Shown in pieces: positions 50,858 through 59,728 of a stretch of 64,000 bases of DNA. A model generated the notes under the pieces. That model was given only the letters and a program-made list of their open reading frames with translations. It searched no databases and was not told the DNA's origin. Made by a program: the position numbers and the translations under genes. Each line of letters opens with the position of its first letter. Positions within the stretch are counted from its first letter, which is position 1. The stretch comes from CADEED01 sp035502995 (GTDB taxonomy: Bacteria; Pseudomonadota; Gammaproteobacteria; Steroidobacterales; Steroidobacteraceae), in contig DATJTW010000065.1 in NCBI GenBank assembly GCA_035502995.1, positions 1-64,000 on the forward strand, written 5' to 3'.

Positions 50858-52674
50858 GCAAGATCGATCTTACGGTTCCGGATCTCGGCAACTTCGACGA
50901 GGTCGCGATCGTCGACGTGCTCGTCAAGGTCGGCGACAGGATCGACGTCGAGACGCCGCTCGTCACGCTCGAGACCGACAAGGCGACGATGGACGTGCCG
51001 TCCACCGCGGCCGGCACGGTGCTCGAAGTGCTGGCGAAGAAGGGCGGCAAGATCGCCAAGGGTGGCGTGATCGCGCGCATCGAGGGCGAGGCCGCGGCCG
51101 CGAAGCCCGCGGCGGCACCCGCCGCTGCACCGGCGAAGGCCGCTGCGCCGGCGCCGGCGGCATCTGCCCCGCCCGCCGCACCGGCCGCCTCCGCGCCGCG
51201 CCCGGCCGCTGCGCCCGCGCCCGCACCGAAACCCTCGCGCCCGTTGAAGCCGGACGTTCCGCACGACCGCGAGACCCAGCTGCTGGTGCTCGGCGCCGGT
51301 CCCGGCGGCTACACCGCCGCGTTCCGTGCCGCCGATCTCGGCCTCAAGGTCACGCTGGTCGAACGCTGGCCGATGCTCGGCGGCGTCTGCCTCAACGTGG
51401 GCTGCATCCCGTCGAAGGCACTGCTGCACGCGGCCAAGGTCATCGACGAAGTCGGCGAGATGAAGGCGCACGGCGTTGCATTCGGCGCGCCGCAGATCGA
51501 CCTGCCGAAGCTGCTCGAGTGGAAGAACAGCGTCGTGAAGAAGCTGGTCGGCGGCCTGTCGGTGCTCGCGAAGCAACGCAAGGTCGAGGTCGTCACCGGT
51601 GTCGGCAAGTTCGCCAGCCCGCACGTCGTCGAGGTCACCGGCAACGACGGGTCGAAGCAGAAGATCCGCTTCGACCAGTGCATCATCGCCGCCGGCTCCG
51701 AGCCCATCAAACTACCGTTCATTCCCGACGATCCGCGCGTCATCGATTCCACCGGCGCGCTGGAGCTCGGCGGCGTGCCGAAACGCCTGCTGGTCATCGG
51801 CGGCGGCATCATCGGTCTCGAGATGGCCACCGTGTACGCGGCGCTGGGCGCGAAACTGTCGGTCGTCGAGCTGACGCCGCAGCTGATGCCGGGCGCGGAT
51901 CCGGATCTCGTGCGGCCGCTCGAGAAGCGCCTCAAGGCGCGCTACGAGCAGGTGCTGTTGAACACCAAGGTCACCGCCGTCGCCGCGAAGCCGGAGGGTC
52001 TCGAGGTCACGCTCGAGGACGCCAGCGGCAAGCGCAACGACACGTTCGATCGCGTGCTGGTCGCCGTCGGCCGCACGGCCAATGGCAAACGCATCGGCCT
52101 CGAGAACGCGGACATCGACGTCAGCGATCGCGGCATCATCCCGGTCGACAAGCAGATGCGCACGAACCTGCCGCACGTGTTCGCCATCGGCGATCTCGTT
52201 CCCGGCCCGATGCTCGCGCACAAGGCGATGCACGAGGCCAAGGTCGCGGCGGAAGTCGCCGCGGGCCACAAGAGCTACTTCGACGCGCGCGTGATCCCGT
52301 CGGTCGCTTACACGGATCCGGAAGTGGCCTGGGTCGGCCTCACGGAGACGGACGCGAAGAAGAACGGCACGGCGTACAAGAAGGGCAACTTCCCGTGGGC
52401 GGCGAGCGGCCGTTCGCTGGCGCTGGGCCGCGACGAGGGCTTCACCAAGCTGCTGTTCGATCCGGTCACGCATCGCGTGCTCGGCGGCGGCATGGTGGGC
52501 CCGAACGCGGGCGAGCTGGTGGCGGAAGTGGCGCTGGCGATCGAGATGGGCGCGGACGCGACCGACATCGGTCTGACGATCCACCCGCATCCGACGCTGT
52601 CGGAGACGGTGGGCCTGTCGGCCGAGGCGTTCGAAGGCACGATCACCGATCTCTACATGCCGAAGAAGGCCTGA
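50854..52674 (+). CDS. lpd: Dihydrolipoyl dehydrogenase, E3, with an N-terminal lipoyl domain
   Basis: The 606-residue E3 begins with a lipoyl domain (1-80, Lys43) and an Ala/Pro linker (80-125). The FAD/NAD enzyme follows: GAGPGGYTAAFRAADLG, redox disulfide GGVCLNVGCIPSK, GGGIIGLEMATVY and the C-terminal HPHPTLSE with the catalytic His. It reoxidises lipoamide with NAD+. E3 with its own lipoyl domain is known in some proteobacteria and suggests a complex in which E3 is tied into the lipoyl pool. The GTG start overlaps the aceF stop (GTGA). Confidence 0.97.
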   Translation: MSKIDLTVPDLGNFDEVAIVDVLVKVGDRIDVETPLVTLETDKATMDVPSTAAGTVLEVLAKKGGKIAKGGVIARIEGEAAAAKPAAAPAAAPAKAAAPAPAASAPPAAPAASAPRPAAAPAPAPKPSRPLKPDVPHDRETQLLVLGAGPGGYTAAFRAADLGLKVTLVERWPMLGGVCLNVGCIPSKALLHAAKVIDEVGEMKAHGVAFGAPQIDLPKLLEWKNSVVKKLVGGLSVLAKQRKVEVVTGVGKFASPHVVEVTGNDGSKQKIRFDQCIIAAGSEPIKLPFIPDDPRVIDSTGALELGGVPKRLLVIGGGIIGLEMATVYAALGAKLSVVELTPQLMPGADPDLVRPLEKRLKARYEQVLLNTKVTAVAAKPEGLEVTLEDASGKRNDTFDRVLVAVGRTANGKRIGLENADIDVSDRGIIPVDKQMRTNLPHVFAIGDLVPGPMLAHKAMHEAKVAAEVAAGHKSYFDARVIPSVAYTDPEVAWVGLTETDAKKNGTAYKKGNFPWAASGRSLALGRDEGFTKLLFDPVTHRVLGGGMVGPNAGELVAEVALAIEMGADATDIGLTIHPHPTLSETVGLSAEAFEGTITDLYMPKKA

Positions 52675-52685
52675 GCCGCTCCTGA

Positions 52686-53438
52686 CTACAGCGTGTGCGC
52701 GGTCGGCGCCGCGGCGGTCAGCGCCGCGGCGGGATCGGGGCCGTACACGTAGTCGACCGTGATGCGCACCGCCAGGGTGTCCGTGACGCTCCAGTTCGAG
52801 ACGTCCAGGCACACGGAGCGGTGGTCCGGACTCACCGGGTATTCGTTCGCCTCGCCGTTCACGTGCACGCTGCCGACCGTGGCGGCGCCCGCATCGCGTG
52901 TCATCCAGCCCTCGGTGCTGTTCGGGACGCGCGCGTCGAGGCGCACGTTGGTCGTGCGCGCGCCGGACGGCACGGTCGCGCAGATCTCGACGCTCTGCAC
53001 CACCGGCGCGGTGCACAGCACCGGGCCGACTTCGTCGGGCTGAGAGTTGACGTGGCAGGCGGGCAGGCGAACAACGGCCTCGGCGCTTCCCGAGTCACCA
53101 TTGCGGGCGGGAATGGCGGTGCCAGCCGCGTTGGGCGCTTCACCGGCTGCGGGCTTGGGGGCGAGCCGCGTGACCAGCTCGGCGAACTGTTTCTGGTAGC
53201 GCGCGTCCATCGCAGTCTCGATTTCCTCGCGCATACTGACGGCGCGCAGCGCCGACCACGCATACCCGCCGACGATGCAGCCGATCATCAGCGCGATGGT
53301 CGCGACCAGCGAACGCACGCGATTCTTCTTCGGCCGCGTTTCGTTCGGCGCGCGGTTGCGCACCAGCTGGAAGATCGCGGTGCCCATGGTGGCGAGCGCG
53401 CCGATGATGGCGGCGACGATGGTTTCTGACAGGCCCAT
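52686..53438 (-). CDS. Hypothetical membrane-anchored protein with an extracytoplasmic domain
   Basis: I do not recognise this 250-residue protein. It has two N-terminal membrane helices (about 5-24 and 44-64), a helical linker and a C-terminal domain of about 130 residues with four Cys (in PACHVN, VLCTAP, EICATV and VCLDVS), which may form disulfides. The domain is beta-rich. Its ATG follows CGAGGCACC. It is convergent with the pyruvate dehydrogenase operon and divergent from nothing close, so it is probably a single-gene unit. Confidence 0.7.
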   Translation of the reverse strand: MGLSETIVAAIIGALATMGTAIFQLVRNRAPNETRPKKNRVRSLVATIALMIGCIVGGYAWSALRAVSMREEIETAMDARYQKQFAELVTRLAPKPAAGEAPNAAGTAIPARNGDSGSAEAVVRLPACHVNSQPDEVGPVLCTAPVVQSVEICATVPSGARTTNVRLDARVPNSTEGWMTRDAGAATVGSVHVNGEANEYPVSPDHRSVCLDVSNWSVTDTLAVRITVDYVYGPDPAAALTAAAPTAHTL

Positions 53439-53575
53439 TCGCGGGTGCCTCGTGAGGCAAGCAAGCTGGCGGGCAGTGTAGAACGCCGTTTCGGGAGCCC
53501 GGTCCGGGCGGCTCCCGAGGTGGGCACTGGTTCACACAATTTGCCGCGCCGCGATGGCGCGGCGAAACGGCGGCC

Positions 53576-54004
53576 TCAGACGAGGCCGCGCAGCTTCTCG
53601 AGATAGGCCTGCTCGTCCGGCGCCTTGCCGGACCGCTGCGCATCCCACAGCGCTTCCGCCAGCACCGTCAGCATCTGGTGCTCCGCCTCGTGCGGATCGC
53701 TGGCGCGCGCCGCGAGCTTCGCGTGGATGTCCGCGATGCCGGCCGGCCGGTTCGTGCTGACCTGCTCGCGGATCGCGAGGTGCAGGCCCATGTGCAGCCA
53801 CGGGTTCAGCTGGCCGCTGCGGGGTGAGTAGTTAGCGAGATCGGCCGCCGCGGACTCCACGATGACGTGATATTCCGGGTGCTCGGAGATGACCGCGGCG
53901 ATCTGCTTGTCGAGCGGCGACAACGTGTGCTGTTGCTTGAAACGGCGCCACGCGCCGCGATACGCCTCGCGCAGCTGGTCGCGCGATTGCCCCGCGAAGA
54001 TCAC
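53576..54004 (-). CDS. DUF1841 family protein
   Basis: The 142-residue helical protein matches DUF1841 (DQLREAYRGAWRRFKQQHTLSPL, IVESAAADL and LNPWLHMGLHLAIREQVSTNRP). Function unknown. GTG 54004 lies behind GGGAG and overlaps the nth stop by 4 bases, the common partner of this family in gammaproteobacteria. Confidence 0.9.
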   Translation of the reverse strand: MIFAGQSRDQLREAYRGAWRRFKQQHTLSPLDKQIAAVISEHPEYHVIVESAAADLANYSPRSGQLNPWLHMGLHLAIREQVSTNRPAGIADIHAKLAARASDPHEAEHQMLTVLAEALWDAQRSGKAPDEQAYLEKLRGLV

Positions 54005-54660
54005 GGAGTTCTCCCAGAGGCGGCGATAATCCGGCGGCGGGGGCCGTACTCGCACAGATCGTTGATTGGGCAGCTTGCGCACGCCGGCTTTAGCGCCTTG
54101 CATACGTAACGCCCGTGCAGGAGCAACCAGTGATGTGAGTCATGAGCGAATTCCCCGGGAACGAACTTGACCAGCGCATCCTCCACATCCCTTGGTGTTT
54201 TCCCCGGTGCCATTTTCGTCCGATTGGCGACGCGGAAGATGTGCGTGTCAACCGCTATTGTCGGCTCTCCGAAGACGGTGTTGAGGACGACGTTCGCAGT
54301 TTTCCTTCCCACTCCCGGAAATTTTTCGAGCTGCTCGCGAGCGCGCGGTACCTGCCCCTGAAATTCGTCTGCAATCGCCGACGCCGTCGCCACGACGTTC
54401 TTCGCCTTCGCTTTCCATAACCCGATGGTGCGGATGTACGTGGACAGTTTCTCCACGCCGAGATCCGCGATCGCGCGCGGCGTGTTCGCGACGGGGAACA
54501 GCTTACGGGTTACCGCATTCACGCTCTTGTCCGTGGCCTGCGCCGACAGGATGACCGCCACCAGCAGCTCGAACGGCGTCGAGTATTCGAGCTCGGTCGT
54601 CGGATGCGGGTTCGCGGCGCGGAAGCGCTCGAAGATCTGGCGGCGCTTGTCGGCGTTCAT
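54001..54660 (-). CDS. nth: Endonuclease III
   Basis: The 219-residue DNA glycosylase/AP lyase removes oxidised pyrimidines. The HhH-GPD core shows Lys120 and Asp138 (PGVGRKTANV and AVDTHIFRV), at the E. coli positions, and the [4Fe-4S] Cys set 187, 194, 197 and 203. The extra C-terminal residues are basic. It is translationally coupled to the RnfB-like gene upstream and to DUF1841 downstream. Confidence 0.97.
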   Translation of the reverse strand: MNADKRRQIFERFRAANPHPTTELEYSTPFELLVAVILSAQATDKSVNAVTRKLFPVANTPRAIADLGVEKLSTYIRTIGLWKAKAKNVVATASAIADEFQGQVPRAREQLEKFPGVGRKTANVVLNTVFGEPTIAVDTHIFRVANRTKMAPGKTPRDVEDALVKFVPGEFAHDSHHWLLLHGRYVCKALKPACASCPINDLCEYGPRRRIIAASGRTP

Positions 54661-55217
54661 GGCGAGTCGTCGGCGCGCCGCGCGCCACGTTTGCGCTCGG
54701 CGAGGATCGCCGCGCGTTCGGCAGCGCGGCGCGCCAGCCGTTCGTTGTGCGCGTCGTAGCGCGCGCGGCTGTCGATCGCCGGCGGCAGCGCGAGCGCGCG
54801 GTGCGCCGGGCTCGCGAGCAGCGGCTGCATCGAGATGCAATCGACCGGGCACGGCGCGACGCACAGCTCGCAGCCCGTGCACAGCTCGGCGATCACCGTG
54901 TGCATGCGGCGCGGCGCGCCGACGATGGCGTCGACCGGGCAGGGTGGCAGGCACTTCGTGCAGCCGATGCAGCGCTCTTCGTCGATCACGGCGACGGTCG
55001 GCGCAGCTTCCAGTCCGTTGTCGCGGTTGAGTTGCGTCGCCGCGCGGCCGGTGAGCTGCGCCAGCGCGAGGATGGTCTCCGTGCCACCGGGCGGACATTG
55101 ATTGATGTCCGCGGCGCCCCCGGCGATGGCGGCGGCATAGTCACCGCAACTCGGATACCCGCAGCGCGTGCATTGCGTCTGCGGCAGCAGCGCGTCGATG
55201 GCGGACGCGTCGGCCAT
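54657..55217 (-). CDS. RnfB/RsxB-like ferredoxin, no membrane anchor
   Basis: The 186-residue protein has the RnfB Fe-S set: a 4Fe-4S domain (CTRCGYPSCGDYAAAI...CPPGG) and two 4Fe-4S ferredoxin motifs (CIGCTKCLPPCPVDAI and CTGCELCVAPCPVDC), plus a basic helical tail. It lacks the N-terminal membrane helix of RnfB, and no other rnf/rsx genes are nearby, so it is probably a soluble electron carrier. It shares a 4-base overlap with nth, and might supply electrons to its cluster. Confidence 0.9.
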   Translation of the reverse strand: MADASAIDALLPQTQCTRCGYPSCGDYAAAIAGGAADINQCPPGGTETILALAQLTGRAATQLNRDNGLEAAPTVAVIDEERCIGCTKCLPPCPVDAIVGAPRRMHTVIAELCTGCELCVAPCPVDCISMQPLLASPAHRALALPPAIDSRARYDAHNERLARRAAERAAILAERKRGARRADDSP

Positions 55218-55223
55218 CGGCGC

Positions 55224-57302
55224 TTACGTGACCTTCATGCCCGCCTGCGCACCGGCATCGGCCGACAGCAGGAACACGCCCGGGCCGTCATCGCCGCTGG
55301 CGCACAACACCATGCCCTCGGACACGCCGAAGCGCATCTTGCGCGGCTCGAGGTTCGCGACCATCACCACCTGGCGGCCGACGAGCTTCTCCGGCTCGCC
55401 GTACGCGGCGCGGATGCCCGAGAACACGTTGCGCTTCTCGGTGCCGAGGTCGAGCGTCAGTTGCAGTAGTTTGTCCGAGCCCTCGACGAACTTCGCCTCG
55501 AGCACCGTCGCGACGCGCAGATCCAGCTTCGCGAAGTCGTTGATGGTGGCGAAGCCGGGCTTCGCGGCGGGAGCGGTGGCAGGTGCAGCGGTCTTGTCGG
55601 TCACGGGCTTGGCCTTCTTCTCGGCTTGTTTGGTGGCGGCGTTGGCGGCCGGCGGCGGCACGGCGGTGCCCGCGTCCGGCTCGACGAGCTTCGCGACGAC
55701 CTTCGGATCGAGCCGCGTCGCCAGCGGTTCGTACGCATTGATCGGGTGATCGAGCAACGGCGTGTCGACGAAATTCCATTCCGCGAACGAGATGTTCAGG
55801 AACTTGCCGGCGTTCTCCGCCATCTGCGGCAGCACCGGCGCGAGATAGCTCATCAGCACTCGGAACAGGTTGATGCCCTGCGTGCAGACGGCGAGCACCT
55901 CGGCGGATTTCGCCGGATCCTTGGCGAGCGCCCAGGGCTTGTTCGTGTCGACGTACTGGTTCGCGCGGTCGGCGAGACCCATGATGCCGCGCAACGCGGC
56001 GGAGTAGTCGCGCGCGTCGTAGAGGTCGCCGATGGTCGAGCGCAGCGCTGCGAACTCCGCGTACAGCGTCGGGTCGGGTAGTTGGGTCGCGAGCCGGCCG
56101 CCGCCGCGCGCGACGAAACCGGCGCAGCGGCTGGCGATGTTGACGAGCTTGCCGACGATGTCCGAGTTCACACGCGCGACGAAGTCGTCGAGCGACAGGT
56201 CGATGTCGTCGACGTTCGGGCCGAGCTTGCCGGCGAAGTAGAAGCGCAGCGGTTCCGGCGGCAACAGCGACAGGTACTTGCTGGCGGTGATGAACGTGCC
56301 GCGCGACTTCGACATCTTCGCGCCGTTGATCGTCAGGAAGCCGTGCACGAACACCGCGGTCGGCTTGCGACAGCCCGAGCCGTGCAGCACCGCCGGCCAG
56401 AAGAGGTTGTGGAAGTAGCTGATGTCCTTGCCGATGAAGTGGTACAGCTCGGCTTTACTTCCCGCGCCCAGATACTCGTCGTAATCCAGTCCGCGCAGCT
56501 GGCACAGCGCCTTGAAGCTGCCGAGATAGCCGATCGGCGCGTCAAACCACACGTAGAAATACTTGCCGGGCGCGCCGGGGATCTCGAAGCCGAAGTAGGG
56601 CGCGTCGCGCGAGATGTCCCAGTCCTGCAGGCCGGCTTCGAACCACTCGGCGAGCTTCGCGCGCACTTCGGGCTGGCGCGCGCCGCCACCCTCGAGCCAG
56701 GCACGCAGGACCTCGGTGAAATTGCCGAGCTTGAAGAAGTAGTGCTCCGACTCGCGCCAGACCGGCGGTGTCTTCGAGATCGTCGACACGGGATTGATCA
56801 GTTTGTCCGGCGTGTACGTCGAACCGCAGTTCTCGCAGGAGTCGCCGTACTGGTCGGCGGTGTGGCAGACCGGGCATTCACCCTTCACGTATCGATCGGG
56901 CAGGAACATGCCGGCCGTCTCGTCGTACGCCTGGCGCACGCTGCGCGTGGTGATGTGTCCCGCGGCCTTGAGCTTGCCGTACAGGTCGTTCGTGATCGCC
57001 TGGTTCTCGGGCGAATGCGTCGAGTGGAAATGATCGTGGCCGATCAGGAAGCCCTGGTAGTCGGCGCGATGTTCCGCGGCGACGCGCGTGATCAGCTGCT
57101 CCGGCGTCACGCCCTCGCTCTGGGCCTTGATCATGACCGGGGTGCCGTGCGTGTCCTCGGCGCAGACGTAGATCGCGTCGTGCCCCTGCATGCGCTGGTA
57201 ACGCACCCAGATGTCGGTCTGCACGGCTTCGATGATGTGTCCGATGTGCAGCGCGCCGTTGGCGTACGGCAGCGCGCTCGTGACGAGGATCTTGCGAGGC
57301 AT
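55224..57302 (-). CDS. metG: Methionyl-tRNA synthetase
   Basis: The 692-residue class I enzyme charges tRNA-Met. HIGH is seen as ALHIGH (19-22 region), KMSKS as AKMSKSRG, a Cys4 zinc knuckle as CPVC...CENC, and a C-terminal tRNA-binding domain (about 585-692, FAKLDLRVATVLEAKF) that also allows dimerisation. A long Lys/Ala linker separates the domains. The gene is followed at 6 bases by the RnfB-like gene. Confidence 0.97.
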   Translation of the reverse strand: MPRKILVTSALPYANGALHIGHIIEAVQTDIWVRYQRMQGHDAIYVCAEDTHGTPVMIKAQSEGVTPEQLITRVAAEHRADYQGFLIGHDHFHSTHSPENQAITNDLYGKLKAAGHITTRSVRQAYDETAGMFLPDRYVKGECPVCHTADQYGDSCENCGSTYTPDKLINPVSTISKTPPVWRESEHYFFKLGNFTEVLRAWLEGGGARQPEVRAKLAEWFEAGLQDWDISRDAPYFGFEIPGAPGKYFYVWFDAPIGYLGSFKALCQLRGLDYDEYLGAGSKAELYHFIGKDISYFHNLFWPAVLHGSGCRKPTAVFVHGFLTINGAKMSKSRGTFITASKYLSLLPPEPLRFYFAGKLGPNVDDIDLSLDDFVARVNSDIVGKLVNIASRCAGFVARGGGRLATQLPDPTLYAEFAALRSTIGDLYDARDYSAALRGIMGLADRANQYVDTNKPWALAKDPAKSAEVLAVCTQGINLFRVLMSYLAPVLPQMAENAGKFLNISFAEWNFVDTPLLDHPINAYEPLATRLDPKVVAKLVEPDAGTAVPPPAANAATKQAEKKAKPVTDKTAAPATAPAAKPGFATINDFAKLDLRVATVLEAKFVEGSDKLLQLTLDLGTEKRNVFSGIRAAYGEPEKLVGRQVVMVANLEPRKMRFGVSEGMVLCASGDDGPGVFLLSADAGAQAGMKVT

Positions 57303-57355
57303 GGAAACTTGCGGCTTTTACGGGGCCGGCAAGTATAGACGAGGGTCGGGGCTTC

Positions 57356-58417
57356 CTATCCCTGGTCTTTCACGGACTCGAACTTGGCCTTCGAAATGCC
57401 CTTCTTGTAGGCCTCTTTGCCCGTGATCAGGCGCTGGGTGAGCAGCGCCTCGATCGCGTTGTCCATGGTGCGCATGCCGAACGAGCTGCCGGACTGCATC
57501 GTGGTTTCGAGCTGGTCGAGCTTGCCCTGGCGGATCAGGTTCGAGACGGCGGGCGTGTTCACCAGGATCTCGAGCGCCGCGACGCGGCCGCTCTTGTCGG
57601 CCTTCTGCAGCAGCTGCTGCGAAACCACGCCGCGCAGCGACGTCGACAGCATCGTGCGGACGTGGCTTTGTTTGTCGGCCGGGAACACGTTGATCATGCG
57701 GTCGACGGTCTGCGCCGCGCCGTTCGTGTGCAACGTGCCCATGACGAGGATGCCCATCTCGGCCGCGGTTACCGCGATGCTGATGGTTTCGTAGTCGCGC
57801 AACTCACCGACCAGCACGACGTCGGGATCTTCGCGCAGCCCGGATTGCAGCGCCGCCGCGAAGCCCTTCGTGTGCACGCCGACCTCGCGCTGGCTGATCA
57901 GGCAGCTCTTGCGCCGGTGCACGAATTCGATGGGGTCCTCGATCGTGAGGATGTGCCCTTTCATGCGGTTGTTGATGTCGTCGATCATCGCGGCGAGCGT
58001 GGTCGACTTGCCCGAGCCCGTCTTGCCCGTCACGAGGATCAGGCCGTTGTTCGCGCGGCACAGCTGATGGATCGCCGGCGGCAGCTTGAGCTGCTCCATG
58101 GTGACCGGCTTCGACGGGATGGCGCGCATCACCGCGCCCATGCCGTTCAGGTGCCGCATGATGTTCACGCGGAAGCGGCCGAACTCGCCCATGTTGTAGG
58201 CGAAGTCGGCGCCGTCGTGCTCCTCGAAACGTTTCACCGCGGTCTTCGGCATGATCTCGTACAGCGTCTGCTGCACGAAGTCGCGATTGAGCGGCTCGGG
58301 GCGCAGCGGCTGCAGGTCGCCATACAGGCGGATCCGCGGCGGATCGCCGGCGAGGAAATGCAGGTCGGAGCCCTTCTTCGTGAGGACTTCCTTCAGGTAG
58401 TCGTCGATGACGGGCAT
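57356..58417 (-). CDS. PilT/PilU-type pilus retraction ATPase, first
   Basis: This 353-residue hexameric ATPase has Walker A GKTGSGKST (131-139), the Asp box LTIEDPIEF, Walker B ILVGELRD-type (VVLVGELRDYETI), and the His box GTLHTNGAA. GELRD replaces the usual GEMRD. It should power retraction of a type IV pilus. It follows the second PilT paralogue by 14 bases and is not beside the yggS gene that often accompanies pilT. The other pilus genes are not in the window. Confidence 0.9.
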   Translation of the reverse strand: MPVIDDYLKEVLTKKGSDLHFLAGDPPRIRLYGDLQPLRPEPLNRDFVQQTLYEIMPKTAVKRFEEHDGADFAYNMGEFGRFRVNIMRHLNGMGAVMRAIPSKPVTMEQLKLPPAIHQLCRANNGLILVTGKTGSGKSTTLAAMIDDINNRMKGHILTIEDPIEFVHRRKSCLISQREVGVHTKGFAAALQSGLREDPDVVLVGELRDYETISIAVTAAEMGILVMGTLHTNGAAQTVDRMINVFPADKQSHVRTMLSTSLRGVVSQQLLQKADKSGRVAALEILVNTPAVSNLIRQGKLDQLETTMQSGSSFGMRTMDNAIEALLTQRLITGKEAYKKGISKAKFESVKDQG

Positions 58418-58431
58418 CGCGCGCGCCTCGC

Positions 58432-59544
58432 CTAGCTACCCGACGCCGCGGTCGGCGTGGTGCCTTCGAGTTTGGGCATCAACGAGGTGTCGGTGACGTA
58501 ACGCTGGAACGGCTGCCGGTTGGTCGCGTACGTGACCGCGTCGTCCGGATCGATCTCCTTGCGCGAGAGCGAGTCGAGCAGCGCCTGGTCCATCAGCATC
58601 ATGCCGAGATCCTTGCCCGTCATGATCTGGTTCGGGATCTGGTGCGTCTGGTCGGTCTGGATGAGCTTGGCGATGGCGCGGTTCATGACCAGCGTTTCGC
58701 AGATTGCCTTGCGGCCACGCTGGTCACCGGTCTTCACCAGGATCTGCGTGACGACGGCCAGCAGCGAGTTGGACAGGAAGCTCTTCGTCTGTTCGCGCTC
58801 TTCGATGGGCAGCGCGTCGATGATGCGGTCGATGGTCTTGGAGGCGGAGGTCGTGTGCAGGGTGCCGAGCACGAGGTGGCCGGTTTCCGCGGCCGTCATC
58901 GCCATGGAGATGGTCTCCGCGTCGCGCAACTCGCCGACGAGGATGACGTCCGGGTCTTCGCGCATCGCCGCGCGCACGCCTTCGGCGAACGTCGGGATGT
59001 GCGTGCCGAGCTCGCGCTGGATGACCTGGCTCTGCTTGCTGCGGTGGACGAATTCGATCGGGTCTTCGAGCGAGATGATGTTCAGGCGGCGCGAGGTGTT
59101 CAGGTGGTCGATCATCGCGGCGAGCGTGGTCGACTTGCCCGTGCCCGTGGCGCCCGTGACCAGCACCATGCCCTGGTGGTAGTCGCAGAGCTTCTTGACG
59201 ATGGGCGGCAGCGACAGCTTGTCGATGCTCGGGATCTCGGTGGGGATCGCGCGGAAGGTCGCGCCGATGCCGGTTTCCTTGCGGAACACGTTGACGCGGA
59301 AGCGGCCGCCGTCGGCGGAGACATAGGAGAAGTCGAGGTCGTTGCCCTTGCCGAAGTATTCGGCCTGGTTCTTCGTGAAGACCTCGGTCAGGTAACTCTC
59401 GAGCTCCGCGTCGCCCACGTCGCGGAACTTGATCGGCATCAGGTCGCCGTTCATGCGCAGCATCGGCGGCACGCCGACGGCCAGGTGCACGTCGGAGCAA
59501 CCTTGCTGCATGCCGAGCTTCAGGAACGCGTCGATGCGGGCCAC
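58432..59544 (-). CDS. PilT/PilU-type pilus retraction ATPase, second
   Basis: This 370-residue paralogue has Walker A GATGTGKST (131-139), LEDPIEF, VILVGELRDAET, GTLHTTSAS and a divergent C-terminal helix ending in an Ser/Thr/Ala tail. It shares only the core with the first copy. The two could be PilT and PilU, but neither copy can be labelled from sequence alone. It starts with GTG 59544, and its transcript comes from the HEAT-kinase side across a large palindrome. Confidence 0.9.
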   Translation of the reverse strand: MARIDAFLKLGMQQGCSDVHLAVGVPPMLRMNGDLMPIKFRDVGDAELESYLTEVFTKNQAEYFGKGNDLDFSYVSADGGRFRVNVFRKETGIGATFRAIPTEIPSIDKLSLPPIVKKLCDYHQGMVLVTGATGTGKSTTLAAMIDHLNTSRRLNIISLEDPIEFVHRSKQSQVIQRELGTHIPTFAEGVRAAMREDPDVILVGELRDAETISMAMTAAETGHLVLGTLHTTSASKTIDRIIDALPIEEREQTKSFLSNSLLAVVTQILVKTGDQRGRKAICETLVMNRAIAKLIQTDQTHQIPNQIMTGKDLGMMLMDQALLDSLSRKEIDPDDAVTYATNRQPFQRYVTDTSLMPKLEGTTPTAASGS

Positions 59545-59639
59545 GGTGGGGCAAATCCTCGGGTTATGTCCTCAGCCAAGCATGCAAGCTGAGGTGGGAG
59601 GGCAGTGTGACGTAGTGCGCGGTTCTTTTCGACCCGCGT

Positions 59640-59721
59640 GGGGACATTCCTGATTTCCAGAAAAAGGGGGCGGGCCTGCCGCAGGCGCGTCCCCTTTTTC
59701 AGGAAATCAGGAATGTCCCCA
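59640..59721. repeat. Composite palindrome built from two inverted REP-like arms
   Basis: The left arm (59640-59669) and right arm (59692-59721) are inverse copies that pair over about 30 bp with one mismatch, with an inner loop of about 20 bases that itself folds (CCTGCCGCAGG). Each arm carries the GGGGACATTCC core. Together they form a hairpin of about 80 bases between the kinase gene and the second pilT. The right arm lies 7 bases after the kinase stop. It may end or process the kinase transcript. Confidence 0.75.
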
Positions 59722-59728
59722 TTGGAAC

